The notes under the pieces are model-generated. The model did no database searches. It was given only the letters and a program-made list of their open reading frames with translations, and was not told the DNA's origin. The position numbers and the translations under genes were made by a program. Shown here piece after piece: positions 1 through 10,772 of a stretch of DNA of 64,000 nt (positions are counted from its first letter, which is position 1; each line of letters begins with the position of its first letter). This stretch comes from Roseiarcus sp963748545. GTDB taxonomy: Bacteria; Pseudomonadota; Alphaproteobacteria; Rhizobiales; Beijerinckiaceae. The DNA is taken from the NCBI GenBank assembly GCA_963748545.1, contig CAVVJO010000031.1, forward strand, positions 248,001 through 312,000, written 5' to 3'.

Positions 1-137
1 GCCTCCGCCTCGTCGAGGACCGCATCGCTGACGCGTCGAAAAATGCGCCGAATTTGCATCCGGACCGAACACCGGTTCGTAACCCTTGCGAACGCTGTCG
101 CCGATGCGCGCCAGCGTGTCCTCGAAGGAGGTTTGTC

Positions 138-611
138 ATGTCCCCATCTGCCTTCACCCGCCGAGCGGCGCTCGCGGTCACGTTCGCCTTGATGGCGTCC
201 ACGGCGACGATCAGCGAGATTGCGCCCGCACGCTCCAGCGCCATTGGCGGGGTCCACGTCGATGTCGGCGCGCTGCGACAAAATTCGGGCGAACCCACCG
301 CCGGCTGGGTGGCTGAAGAGCTGCCGGGCGCGATCGCGGCCGCGCTCTCCGCGTCTGGACAGGCTGGCGAGCCCGTTTCCGCCCGGATTGATTATATCTT
401 GCTCGGTCCCAACACCGGCGCGGGGCCGGCAGGCTCCTCGCCCGATCAGATCGTTGGCGAGGTCAGCGTCGGAGGCGTCACGCGGCCGTTGCGCGCAACG
501 TCGAATTATTACGAGTTTCCTACCGACAAAACCATGCTCGAACGGTCGAACCATCTGCGGGTCTCGCAGTTGGTCCAGGCCTTCGCCGGCTGGGTCGCGA
601 AAGGCTACTGA
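138..611 (+). CDS. Small secreted protein of unknown function
   Basis: Predicted 157-residue protein. I chose the ATG at 138 because AAGGAGG lies 7 bases upstream (125-131); the frame is open further upstream, but without a comparable ribosome site. The N-terminus (MSPSAFTRRAALAVTFALMA, then an Ala/Ser/Thr stretch) reads as a signal peptide with twin arginines, so export to the periplasm is likely. The mature part is about 125 residues with no cysteines and no motif I recognise. It is convergent with glmM, the two stop codons being 4 bases apart. Function unknown; being a real gene is well supported by the ribosome site and codon use. Confidence 0.7.
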   Translation: MSPSAFTRRAALAVTFALMASTATISEIAPARSSAIGGVHVDVGALRQNSGEPTAGWVAEELPGAIAAALSASGQAGEPVSARIDYILLGPNTGAGPAGSSPDQIVGEVSVGGVTRPLRATSNYYEFPTDKTMLERSNHLRVSQLVQAFAGWVAKGY

Positions 612-615
612 CGGC

Positions 616-1960
616 TCAGGCGGCGGCGTGGGCCACGGCGTCGCAGACGTCGCCGACTGCCGAGTCCACCAGCGCCTTGTCGTCCGCTTCGCCCATCACG
701 CGGATGACCGGCTCGGTGCCGGATGGCCTGATAACCAGACGGCCGCGTCCCTCGAGTTCGCGCCGTCGCTTCGGCGATCGCCTTGGCGACCACCGGGTTC
801 TCCAGCGGTCTGCCGCCGTTGAAGCGAACATTGCGCAGGACCTGGGGCAGGGGATCGAACCGGTGGCAGACCTCGCTGACCGGCCGGCCGATCTTTTGCA
901 CCACCGCCAGCACCTGCAGCGCCGAGACGAGACCGTCGCCGGTGGTCGAATAGTCGGAGAAGATGATGTGGCCCGACTGCTCGCCGCCGACGTTGTAGCC
1001 TTTTTCCCGCATCCGCTCGATCACGTAGCGGTCGCCGACCGCGGTGCGCTCCAGCGCCAGGCCGAGGCCGTCGAGATAGCGCTCGAGGCCGAGGTTGGAC
1101 ATCACGGTCGCCACGATCCCGGGCTTGGAGAGGCGCCCGTCCTCCCGCCAGCTCTCCGCGATCACGGCCATCACCTGATCGCCGTCGACCAGATGGCCCT
1201 TTTCGTCGACGAGGATCATGCGGTCGGCGTCGCCGTCGAGGGCGATGCCGACGTCGGCCCGCATCTCGCGCACCTTGTGCGCCAGCGCCTCGGGCGACGT
1301 CGATCCCACGTCCTGGTTGATGTTGAGCCCGTTCGGGTCGACGCCGATCTTGATGACCTCGGCGCCGAGCTCCCATAGCGCCTCGGGAGCGACCTTGTAG
1401 GCCGCGCCGTTGGCGCAGTCGATCACCACCCGCATCCCCTCGAACGAGACCTCGCGGCTCAGCGTCCGCTTGGCGTATTCGATGTAGCGCGCCTGCACGT
1501 CGTCGATGCGCTTGGCGCGTCCAAGGTCGGGCGAGCGGGCGAGCATCGTCGCGACGTCGCCGTCCATCAGCGCCTCGATCCGCACCTCGACCTCGTCCGA
1601 GAGCTTGTAGCCGTCCGGCCCGAACAGCTTGATGCCGTTGTCCTCGTAGGCGTTGTGCGAGGCCGAGATCATCACCCCGAGGTCGCAGCGCATGGAACGG
1701 GTGATCATGGCGACAGCCGGGGTCGGAACCGGGCCCAGCAACAGGACGTCGACGCCGACCGACGTGAAGCCCGCGACGAGGGCGTATTCGATCATGTAGC
1801 TCGACAGTCGCGTGTCCTTGCCGATCACCACCCGGTGGCGGTGATCGCCGCGGCGGAAGGCGAGGCCCGCCGCCTGTCCGACCTTCAGGGCGACGTCGGC
1901 GGTGATCTTGCTGTTGGCTTTGCCGCGGATGCCGTCGGTGCCGAAATATTTGCGCGCCAT
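616..1960 (-). CDS. glmM: Phosphoglucosamine mutase GlmM, apparent frameshift near the C-terminus
   Basis: Converts glucosamine-6-phosphate to glucosamine-1-phosphate in the cytoplasm, on the path to UDP-GlcNAc for peptidoglycan and LPS. The N-terminus MARKYFGTDGIRG is the family signature. The phosphoserine loop ISASHN places the catalytic Ser at residue 101, and the metal loop DGDADR is at 242-247. The reading frame changes near 757-758: removing one T of the TT pair (+ strand) restores ATARLEGRGRLVIRPSGTEP, the family phosphate-binding loop, and gives 447 residues, the usual length. A frame ending at 605 is what the uncorrected sequence would read. GlmM is normally essential, so a sequencing insertion is more likely than a real mutation. 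The ribosome site GGAGGG precedes the ATG. Confidence 0.93.
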
Positions 1961-2384
1961 CGCAGAGCGCCCTCCTTGACTCTGGGTCGGCCGTCCGGAG
2001 CGGAACGGTCGACAGGAGAGAAATCAGACGGTCTCCATAGCTCAAAACGGGTTAAAAAGGTTTCACAATTGTTTGCAACGCGTTCATGACGGCGCTCGCG
2101 GCTTAACCCTTTGAAATCGTTGAAGGTCTCGTCCGAGAATCAGCTCAATCCGCCCCTAACGCTCTGAAATATAAGGAAAGCTGTCAGAAAATCGCGCCGC
2201 GCGCCGTGCGGAGGCCTCCCCCCGACTCGCGGGGATCAGCGAGCCGCAGACGAGGCGGGAATGTCATACGCGGGTGATGGCGAGGGCGCTCCCTCGCGGG
2301 CGAACTCCTCGGCGCTTGGCCTCGTCTCGCCGCTGGAGTTCCCGTACAATGTCCCGCGAGCGCCCAGGGGAGACCTAACAAGCT
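1961..2384. other. Divergent intergenic region between glmM and pgm
   Basis: A 424-base spacer separates the divergent phosphohexomutase genes and must hold both promoters. It has a relatively AT-rich core (about 2040-2180). I see a TATAAG at 2170-2175 facing pgm, but no convincing -35 at the right distance. No open frame with coding character, RNA gene or clear operator was found. Confidence 0.5.
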
Positions 2385-4013
2385 ATGATCCAGACCGTCG
2401 CGACCAAGCCCTTCGCCGATCAGAAGCCCGGAACCTCGGGCCTCCGCAAGAAGGTGCCCGTCTTTCAGACGCCCGGCTACCTCGAGAACTTCATCCAGTC
2501 GATCTTCGATTCGCTCGAGGGCTTTTCCGGCAAGACCCTGGTCGTCGGCGGCGACGGGCGCTACTTCAACCGCGAGGCGATCCAGATCGTCGCCAAGATG
2601 GCCGCGGCCAACGGCTTCGGCCGTCTTGTCATCGGCCAGGGCGGAATCCTGTCGACCCCCGCGGTCTCGGCCCTGATCCGGCACATCGGCGCCTATGGCG
2701 GGATCATCCTGTCGGCGAGCCACAATCCCGGCGGCCCCGAGGGCGACTTCGGGGTCAAGTACAACATCGGCGCCGGCGGTCCCGCCCCGGAGGCGATCAC
2801 CGACGCGATCTTCGCCCGCACCAAGACGATCGACGCCTACAAGATCTCCGACGCCGCCGACTTCGACCTCGACAAGCTCGGGACGACGACCCTGGAAGGC
2901 GCGACGATCGAGATCGTCAATCCCGTCACGCAATACCTGGCCCTGATGACGACGCTGTTCGACTTCGACGCGATCCGCGCCCTGATCGCCTCGGGCTTCC
3001 GCATGCGCTTCGACGCCATGCACGCCGTCACCGGCCCCTACGCGCACGCGATCTTCGAGGGCGAGCTCGGCCTGCCAGCCGGCACGGTGGTCAACGGCGC
3101 GCCGCTGCCCGATTTCGGCGGCCACCATCCCGACCCGAACCTCACCTACGCCCACGATCTCTACGAACTGATGATGTCGCCCGAGGCCCCCGATTTCGGC
3201 GCCGCCTCCGACGGCGACGGCGATCGCAACCTCATCATCGGCCGCGGCGTCTATATCGCGCCGTCCGATTCGCTCGCCATGCTCGCCGCCAACGCGACGA
3301 TTGCGCCGGGCTACGCCAAGGGCCTCGCCGGCGTCGCCCGCTCGATGCCGACCAGCGCGGCCGTCGACCATGTCGCGGAAAAACTCGGCATCAAGGCCTA
3401 CGAGACGCCGACGGGATGGAAATTCTTCGGCAACCTGCTGGACGCCGGCCTCGCCACGCTGTGCGGCGAGGAAAGCGCCGGCACCGGTTCGAATCACATT
3501 CGCGAGAAGGACGGGATCTGGGCGGTGCTGCTGTGGCTCAACATCCTGGCCAAGCGGCGGATGTCCGTCCTGGATCTCGCGCAGCGGCACTGGGCGACCT
3601 ACGGCCGCAACTACTACACCCGCCACGACTTCGACGAGGTCGACCTTGCGGCGGCGCAAGCGCTGATGACGGCGCTGCGCGAACAGCTCGGGACGTTGCC
3701 CGGGAAGCGCCTTGGCGCGCTGACGGTCGCGGCGGCCGACGACTTCGCCTATCACGATCCGGTCGACGGCTCGGATTCCGCGCACCAGGGCGTGCGCGTG
3801 ATGTTTCAGGGCGGCTCGCGCATCGTCTACCGCCTCTCGGGGACCGGCACGGTCGGGGCGACGCTGCGGGTCTACATCGAGCGCTACGAACCGCCGACCG
3901 GCGACCTCGGCGAGGAGACCCAGGCTGCGCTCGCCGAGCTCATCGGCATTTCGCGCAGCCTTGCCGGGATCGAGGCGAGGCTAGGCCGATCGGCGCCGAG
4001 CGTGATCGCGTAG
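2385..4013 (+). CDS. pgm: Alpha-D-glucose phosphate-specific phosphoglucomutase
   Basis: Interconverts glucose-1-phosphate and glucose-6-phosphate, linking glycolysis with glycogen, trehalose and UDP-glucose synthesis. The protein has 542 residues, normal for the Pgm branch that includes eukaryotic-like phosphoglucomutases. Its N-terminus GTSGLRKKVP is the family hallmark. The phosphoserine loop LSASHNPGGPEGDFG puts Ser at residue 112, the Mg loop DGDGDR is at 276-281, and the sugar-specificity stretch GEESAGTGSNHIREKDG is intact. The phosphate-binding end contains RLSGTGT. It is divergent from glmM and overlaps the 3-prime end of the PEP-CTERM gene by 33 bases on the opposite strand. Confidence 0.97.
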   Translation: MIQTVATKPFADQKPGTSGLRKKVPVFQTPGYLENFIQSIFDSLEGFSGKTLVVGGDGRYFNREAIQIVAKMAAANGFGRLVIGQGGILSTPAVSALIRHIGAYGGIILSASHNPGGPEGDFGVKYNIGAGGPAPEAITDAIFARTKTIDAYKISDAADFDLDKLGTTTLEGATIEIVNPVTQYLALMTTLFDFDAIRALIASGFRMRFDAMHAVTGPYAHAIFEGELGLPAGTVVNGAPLPDFGGHHPDPNLTYAHDLYELMMSPEAPDFGAASDGDGDRNLIIGRGVYIAPSDSLAMLAANATIAPGYAKGLAGVARSMPTSAAVDHVAEKLGIKAYETPTGWKFFGNLLDAGLATLCGEESAGTGSNHIREKDGIWAVLLWLNILAKRRMSVLDLAQRHWATYGRNYYTRHDFDEVDLAAAQALMTALREQLGTLPGKRLGALTVAAADDFAYHDPVDGSDSAHQGVRVMFQGGSRIVYRLSGTGTVGATLRVYIERYEPPTGDLGEETQAALAELIGISRSLAGIEARLGRSAPSVIA

Positions 4014-4805
4014 GCGCTCTCGATAGAGCGCTACGCCTCCCAGGCCAGCGAAGCCGGTCAGCAGCATCCCCCAAGTCGAGGCTTCCGGAACGCCGCCGAC
4101 ATTCAGGCCAAGCGCGGCGGCGTTGGCGGCTGCAAGCGTGGTGTAATCGAATCCGCCATCGCCGGTGACGTCCCCGCCGATCGGCTTGCCGTCGCTGTCG
4201 AGAACCTTGATTCCGACCAGCTCGACGGTGTCGGAAAAATCAATGTAGCCCGCGAGAGAGTAGAGGTTGAGGTCGACTTCAATAGCGTTGGGGACGCCGA
4301 GCGCGACCCCAACGGCGAGCGAGCTGACGTTCGCAACCGTAGCGACCCCTTTGACGGTTTGCTCAAAAACCACGTCCTGACCTGGATTTATCACCGGGAA
4401 CGCGGGATTGTCCGCGGTCAGGCGGATTTGACCGTCGGCGGACGGATCGGCGCTGAGGCCGTGCACATAGTAAGTAAAGACGACCGAGCCTGTCGCTCCC
4501 GGGGGGCCGCCGCCGGCCGACATCGAATAGTTGTCGCTCGTGATCGCGTCGGCCGTTGCGTCTGTGTACCCTGCGCCGTGCGCGGAGACGTACAGCCCGG
4601 TGGCGTCAGCTTCCGAAAACGCGGAGACGAACCCCACCGACGGATACGTGATCGAATAGCCGCAGTTCGCGCCTGCTGCCGCAGCGCCGGACTCGTTGTC
4701 TTGATTGCCTCCGCAATTGGCCAAGGCCGAATATTCGGCGGGACGAACGGGGTTCGCGGCGCTCAGCAGCAAGCCGACGGCGGAAAGCCGGACGTACGCT
4801 TTCAT
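3981..4805 (-). CDS. PEP-CTERM-like secreted protein
   Basis: Predicted 274-residue exported protein. The N-terminus MKAYVRLSAVGLLLSA is a signal peptide. The C-terminus holds VPEASTWGMLLTGFAGLG followed by a transmembrane stretch and a basic tail (YRERLRDHARRR), which is the PEPxxWA-type sorting signal recognised by exosortase-like enzymes, here with Ala in place of the second Pro. The body is Gly/Ala/Asp-rich and beta-like, with two cysteines near the N-terminus. An alternative start at 4868 (after GAGGGA) would add 21 residues ahead of the signal peptide. No exosortase lies in the window. The cargo role is unknown; surface or biofilm matrix roles are typical of the family but are inference here. 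Confidence 0.78.
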   Translation of the reverse strand: MKAYVRLSAVGLLLSAANPVRPAEYSALANCGGNQDNESGAAAAGANCGYSITYPSVGFVSAFSEADATGLYVSAHGAGYTDATADAITSDNYSMSAGGGPPGATGSVVFTYYVHGLSADPSADGQIRLTADNPAFPVINPGQDVVFEQTVKGVATVANVSSLAVGVALGVPNAIEVDLNLYSLAGYIDFSDTVELVGIKVLDSDGKPIGGDVTGDGGFDYTTLAAANAAALGLNVGGVPEASTWGMLLTGFAGLGGVALYRERLRDHARRRSA

Positions 4806-4978
4806 CGCGCTCCGCCCGAAAAATGAAGACAAAATGAAGGCGTCGGCAGGTGCGCTTTTCGATGCCATCGCAGTTCCCTCTTTCGGCCGCCCGCGAGATC
4901 GTCCGATCTCCCGCCGCATGGAAATATGAGCGACGGCGGCAGGCCTGCGCATCCTTAAAATTGATGAAGCGTTCGCCC

Positions 4979-6076
4979 TTACTGGGAGACGATTGGAGCC
5001 GCCGCCGCCGAGAGGAGCCGGATCAGGTCGCTCGTCGTGCGTGCGCCGGCTCTTTCCCGGACGCTCGCGATCTGGCTCCTCACGGTCGCGATCGACAGTC
5101 CAGTCTCGGCGGCGATATCCGCGGGCGTAAGCCCCGCGAACAGTCCGAACGCGACGCGGATCTCCGCCGGCGTCAGTCCATAGGCCGTTTTGAGGAAGGC
5201 TTCGGAAGGCTTGGCTAAGCCGGGAAGCCCGGTCAGAAAAATCGCAATCGGATTGGCTTGAGCTGGCGGCCCGGCGCTCATTGCGATAGCGGCAAGCTTG
5301 ATTCCTCGCTCGGCGGGCCCTGCGTCTATCGTCGTTTCGTGGAATCGCCGTCGCGCGACGTTCGCCACGAGCGTTGGCAAATCAACGCCGTTGAGGCTCA
5401 ACTTCTGGTTGACGATCCGGCCGATCTTCAGCTTCGACATCAACTGGTCCGCCGCTTCGTTCCGGTAGAGAACCCAGCCCCTCTGGTCGATCAGCATGAC
5501 GGCCGTCGCCAGCCGCTCGACGATCGAGCCGAATATCGCAGCGTCAGCCCGGCGAAGCGCCAAGTGATCGCCGATTGAAAGCGACCGATGCACATGGGCG
5601 CCGATCGTCGCAAAGAGATCCACGTCGGCGTCCGAGTATCGCCCGTCTTCGATGCGGCGAACGACGGCGAGCGCGCCCACGCGGGCTCCCTCCCGGTAGA
5701 TACAGGCCCCCAAGAGATCGTCGTAGCGTTGCGGCGCGCACCATTCGAGGTAGAGTTGACTGGCCTCGAAAATCTCGGAGGGAACCAAGTCGCGCATCCG
5801 CTTCGGGTCGCCAATCGCTTCCGACATGATTGCGCCGACGAGCGGGTTCTTGTCCGCGTAGCGCTCGATATAGAGCCGACTGAAGTGGGCGTCGGTGCCG
5901 TGCTCATGCGCTAGCAGCGCGACGCCCTTGGACATGTCGTGATAATTGATCGTGCAGGCGGCGGAACGGGTGGATGCGGAGATCGACGCCAGCGCGCGAG
6001 GCCAAGCGTCCGGATCCAGCGCTGCGTCATAGATGTCGCCGATCATGGCCGACAGCAGCTTGCTCTCGTCTTGCAT
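4979..6076 (-). CDS. LuxR-type helix-turn-helix transcriptional regulator
   Basis: A 365-residue regulator. The C-terminal 60 residues are a LuxR/FixJ-type DNA-binding domain: LTPAEIRVAFGLFAGLTPAD, then an IAAETGLSIATVRSQIASV recognition region. The N-terminal 180 residues resemble a GAF/autoinducer-like sensor region, followed by a PAS-like stretch (ATAVMLIDQRGWVLYRNEAA). There is no receiver-domain aspartate pattern, so it is not an obvious two-component partner. It lies 170 bases upstream of the PEP-CTERM gene on the same strand, so control of that gene is possible but unproven. Ligand unknown. Confidence 0.85.
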   Translation of the reverse strand: MQDESKLLSAMIGDIYDAALDPDAWPRALASISASTRSAACTINYHDMSKGVALLAHEHGTDAHFSRLYIERYADKNPLVGAIMSEAIGDPKRMRDLVPSEIFEASQLYLEWCAPQRYDDLLGACIYREGARVGALAVVRRIEDGRYSDADVDLFATIGAHVHRSLSIGDHLALRRADAAIFGSIVERLATAVMLIDQRGWVLYRNEAADQLMSKLKIGRIVNQKLSLNGVDLPTLVANVARRRFHETTIDAGPAERGIKLAAIAMSAGPPAQANPIAIFLTGLPGLAKPSEAFLKTAYGLTPAEIRVAFGLFAGLTPADIAAETGLSIATVRSQIASVRERAGARTTSDLIRLLSAAAAPIVSQ

Positions 6077-6412
6077 TGAGCGCTCGCGGGTAAGCGGCTT
6101 AGTTTGCTGAGCGCGTTTGCTCTGTCAATGACCGGGAAAACTCCATCGGACACTCGACAAAATAAGGGTCGAAGGTTTTTCGCGCGGAGTCCGCCGTATA
6201 GGAACTTCCCTGGCAGCTGAAACGCCCACGACGAACTCGCGCCCCGGGCGAGCCCACGCGGACAGGCGAGGCCGTACCCAGCCCTCGACGTCACAGGACA
6301 TCGGCCGCTACGACAGCCGGACAGGCTCTGTCCACGGCCAGGCATGCTCCCCCGTCGACGCGGAACACGGCCGCCATGATCGTGTTGAAGTTCCGTCCCC
6401 AGGAGCCCTTTC
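6077..6412. other. Intergenic region with no recognisable feature
   Basis: This 336-base stretch lies between the LuxR-type gene start and the SDR remnant. Open frames here have poor codon character. Apart from AGGAG at about 6401-6405, which serves the remnant downstream, I see no promoter, terminator or RNA I can support. Confidence 0.4.
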
Positions 6413-6529
6413 ATGTCGCAGCCCTACCCCGAGCCTCCCTTTCCGAAGCAACAGGCCTTCGATAGACCGGCGCCTTTCGACGCCCTATGGGGACAGGATC
6501 AGCTGCAGGGCGTCAGCATCAGCGGTTGA
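6413..6529 (+). pseudogene. N-terminal remnant of a short-chain dehydrogenase gene
   Basis: A 38-codon open frame begins with a good ribosome site (AGGAG, 7 bases before ATG) and reads MSQPYPEPPFPKQQ. That is like the leader of the YghA/YhdF-type SDR oxidoreductases (xYPxPPFPKQxQ), which normally continue for about 280 residues with an NAD-binding fold. Here the frame loses the similarity after about 14 residues and stops at 6527-6529. No Rossmann TGGxxGIG follows in any frame before the alpha-glucosidase gene. I infer a deletion that removed almost the whole gene; a small independent peptide is the alternative. Confidence 0.4.
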
Positions 6530-6537
6530 TTGGCGAA

Positions 6538-6570
6538 GTCCCCCTCTTCCCGATTCGCAGGGAGGGGAAT
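6538..6570. repeat. Degenerate palindromic repeat (REP-like)
   Basis: CCCCCTCTTCC and GGAGGGGAA form an imperfect inverted repeat around a GATTCGCA centre. It resembles the CTTCTCCCxGCAAG palindromes found at 33.4, 34.0 and 37.6-39.8 kb. It sits between the SDR remnant and the alpha-glucosidase start, so it may mark the deletion scar. Confidence 0.4.
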
Positions 6571-6594
6571 CTTGGCGCAAGCTCTGGAGCAACC

Positions 6595-8193
6595 ATGACC
6601 GACATCGCTTGGTGGCAGAAGGGCGTGATCTATCAGGTCTATCCGCGGTCGTTCCAGGACTCGAATGGCGACGGCGTCGGCGATCTCAACGGGATCGCGC
6701 AACGGCTCGACCATCTGGCGCGGCTCGGCGTGGACGCGGTTTGGATCTCCCCCATCTTTCCCTCGCCGATGGCGGACTTCGGCTACGACGTCAGCGACTA
6801 CTGCGCCATCCATCCGCTGTTCGGCTCGCTCGCCGACTTCGACGCGCTCCTGAAGGCGGCGCACGACCGCGGCCTCAAGCTCATTCTGGATTTCGTGCCA
6901 AACCACACTTCGGACCGGCATCCCTGGTTTCAGGAGAGCCGCTCCTCGAAGACCAATCGAAGGCGGGACTGGTATGTCTGGCGAGACCCGAAGCCCGACG
7001 GGTCCCCGCCCAACAATTGGGAGAGCGAGTTCGGCGGTCCCGCGTGGAGCTTCGATGAGGCGACTGGCCAATACTATTACCACGCGTATCTGAGCGAGCA
7101 GCCCGACCTCAACTGGCGCAATCCGGAGGTCGAGCAGGCGATGGGCGACGTGTTGCGCTTCTGGTTCGATCGCGGCGTCGACGGGTTTCGGGTCGACGCG
7201 ATCCATCATCTCCATGAAGACGAGGAATTTCGAGATAATCCCTTGGACCCCGACTGGCGGCCGGGCATGGCGCCGACCGAGCGCTGGCTCAAGATCCGGA
7301 CAATCGATCAGCCTGGCGTACACGCCTCGATCGCGGCGATGCGGCGAGCAGCCGACGCCTATCCGGAGAGGGTGATGATTGGCGAGGCCTACCTCCCGAT
7401 CGACCGGCTGATGGCTTATTACGGCGCGGACCTGACCGGCTTTCACTTGCCCTTCAACTTCCATCTGATCACCACCGACTGGAAGCCCAAGGCGCTGGCG
7501 TCGTTGATCGAGACTTACGAGGCCGCGCTGCCGGCCGGGGGATGGCCGAACTGGGTGCTCGGCAACCACGATCGCTCGCGGGTCGCGAGCCGGATTGGCG
7601 CCGCCCAGGCGCGGGTCGCCGCCATGCTGCTCCTCACGCTCAGGGGGACTCCGACGATCTACCAGGGCGAGGAGATCGGACTGGCGGACACCCCGATCCC
7701 GCCCGAAGAGGTGCAGGACCCCTACGAAAAGAATGTTCCCGGATTCGGTTTCGGCCGCGATCCCGTGCGCACGCCGATGCCGTGGAGCGCCGGACCGAAT
7801 GGCGGCTTCACCAACGGGCGCCCCTGGCTTCCGCTCAATGCGGATGCGGACGTGTTGAACGTAGCCACCGAGGCCGACGATCCCCGATCGATGCTCTCGC
7901 TTTATTGCGCGCTGATCCGCCTCCGCCGCGCGAGCGACGCGCTTGCGATCGGCGAGGTCGCCCTTCTGGGCGCGACCGAGCGCGTGCTCGCCTACGAACG
8001 GCGGTTCGGAAACGAGCGCGTGATGATCGCGCTCAACATGACCGGGGAGGCCACGACCTTGCAGATCGGAAGCGCGACGCACGAAGTGCTGCTTTCGACC
8101 TATCTCGATGATCCCAGCCTCTGGAGCGGAGACGAGATCCACCTGCGCGCCGACGAAGGCCTCATCCTTCGCGCGGCGGCGAACGGCGTATGA
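6595..8193 (+). CDS. GH13 alpha-glucosidase
   Basis: A 532-residue cytoplasmic glycoside hydrolase of family 13 that releases glucose from the non-reducing end of alpha-glucosides. The N-terminus WWQKGVIYQVYPRSFQDSNG is the oligo-glucosidase signature. The conserved regions are all present: DFVPNH (99-104), GFRVDA with nucleophile Asp201, IGEAYL with acid/base Glu264, and GNHD with Asp326. Ala after the nucleophile favours alpha-1,4 over alpha-1,6 links, where Val is usual; this is an inference from known family rules. No signal peptide, so an uptake system elsewhere is implied. Start chosen at MTDIAWW; the open frame extends upstream across the repeat without coding character. Confidence 0.93.
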   Translation: MTDIAWWQKGVIYQVYPRSFQDSNGDGVGDLNGIAQRLDHLARLGVDAVWISPIFPSPMADFGYDVSDYCAIHPLFGSLADFDALLKAAHDRGLKLILDFVPNHTSDRHPWFQESRSSKTNRRRDWYVWRDPKPDGSPPNNWESEFGGPAWSFDEATGQYYYHAYLSEQPDLNWRNPEVEQAMGDVLRFWFDRGVDGFRVDAIHHLHEDEEFRDNPLDPDWRPGMAPTERWLKIRTIDQPGVHASIAAMRRAADAYPERVMIGEAYLPIDRLMAYYGADLTGFHLPFNFHLITTDWKPKALASLIETYEAALPAGGWPNWVLGNHDRSRVASRIGAAQARVAAMLLLTLRGTPTIYQGEEIGLADTPIPPEEVQDPYEKNVPGFGFGRDPVRTPMPWSAGPNGGFTNGRPWLPLNADADVLNVATEADDPRSMLSLYCALIRLRRASDALAIGEVALLGATERVLAYERRFGNERVMIALNMTGEATTLQIGSATHEVLLSTYLDDPSLWSGDEIHLRADEGLILRAAANGV

Positions 8194-8237
8194 GCCGAGG
8201 CCGACTCCGGCTGATGCGGTCGGTTCGCCGTCAGGAC

Positions 8238-10343
<2,106 letters not shown>

Positions 10344-10772
10344 CGGTCGTTCCTCCTGAAGCTGAGCGATTTTGTCTGGCTTTGCCAACATTCAATCAGG
10401 GCTGATACCGAACTGCACGTTTTGTGTCAATATATCGTCTCTTGAGGCGGAGAAGATGCTCAGATTTGATTGAATCTGATTGACATCGCTCATTCGATTT
10501 GGCAAATAAGCCGGAACGCAAAGCGCAATAAAGGCACGAGGAGACGACGAGGGCCCGATGCGCGAACACGAGCGCAAGGAAATCGTCCGAGGCCGCTTGC
10601 CGAGCGGGACAGGCCGGGACGGCGCCCGACGCGTTATCTCGACGACCCGAACACGATCCCCTCCGCGGCAAAGCGCGCCACGGCCCGCGGAGATGTGCGA
10701 GGATGGCGACGTCTCGACTCCATGTGACGCGATTTTTTGCAACGGAAAACAAGGGATAGCGAGGAGATGGCC
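10344..10772. promoter_or_regulatory. Divergent rhamnose control region
   Basis: This 429-base spacer separates the fusion gene and rhaA. It carries related sequence elements facing both ways. On the minus strand CTGATTGAATGTTGGCAAAG runs from 10400 to 10381, about 38 bases before the fusion start. On the plus strand TGATTGAA (10467-10474), TGATTGAC (10479-10486) and TTGGCAAA (10499-10506) occur. TTGACA at 10480-10485 with CAAATA 17 bases on (10503-10508) is a possible rhaA promoter, about 265 bases before the start. The mirrored motifs suggest a shared regulator for both genes. No regulator gene adjoins. Confidence 0.55.
10461..10478. promoter_or_regulatory. Candidate operator palindrome
   Basis: CAGATT-TGATTG-AATCTG is a perfect 6-base inverted repeat with a 6-base centre. 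It lies immediately upstream of TTGACA (10480-10485). The position suits an operator or activator site for a sugar-responsive regulator (LacI, DeoR or AraC type); which one cannot be told from the sequence. Confidence 0.5.

Noticed and set aside
2040..2180. Small RNA in the AT-rich glmM-pgm spacer
   Set aside because: No hairpin with T run and no promoter pair could be supported.
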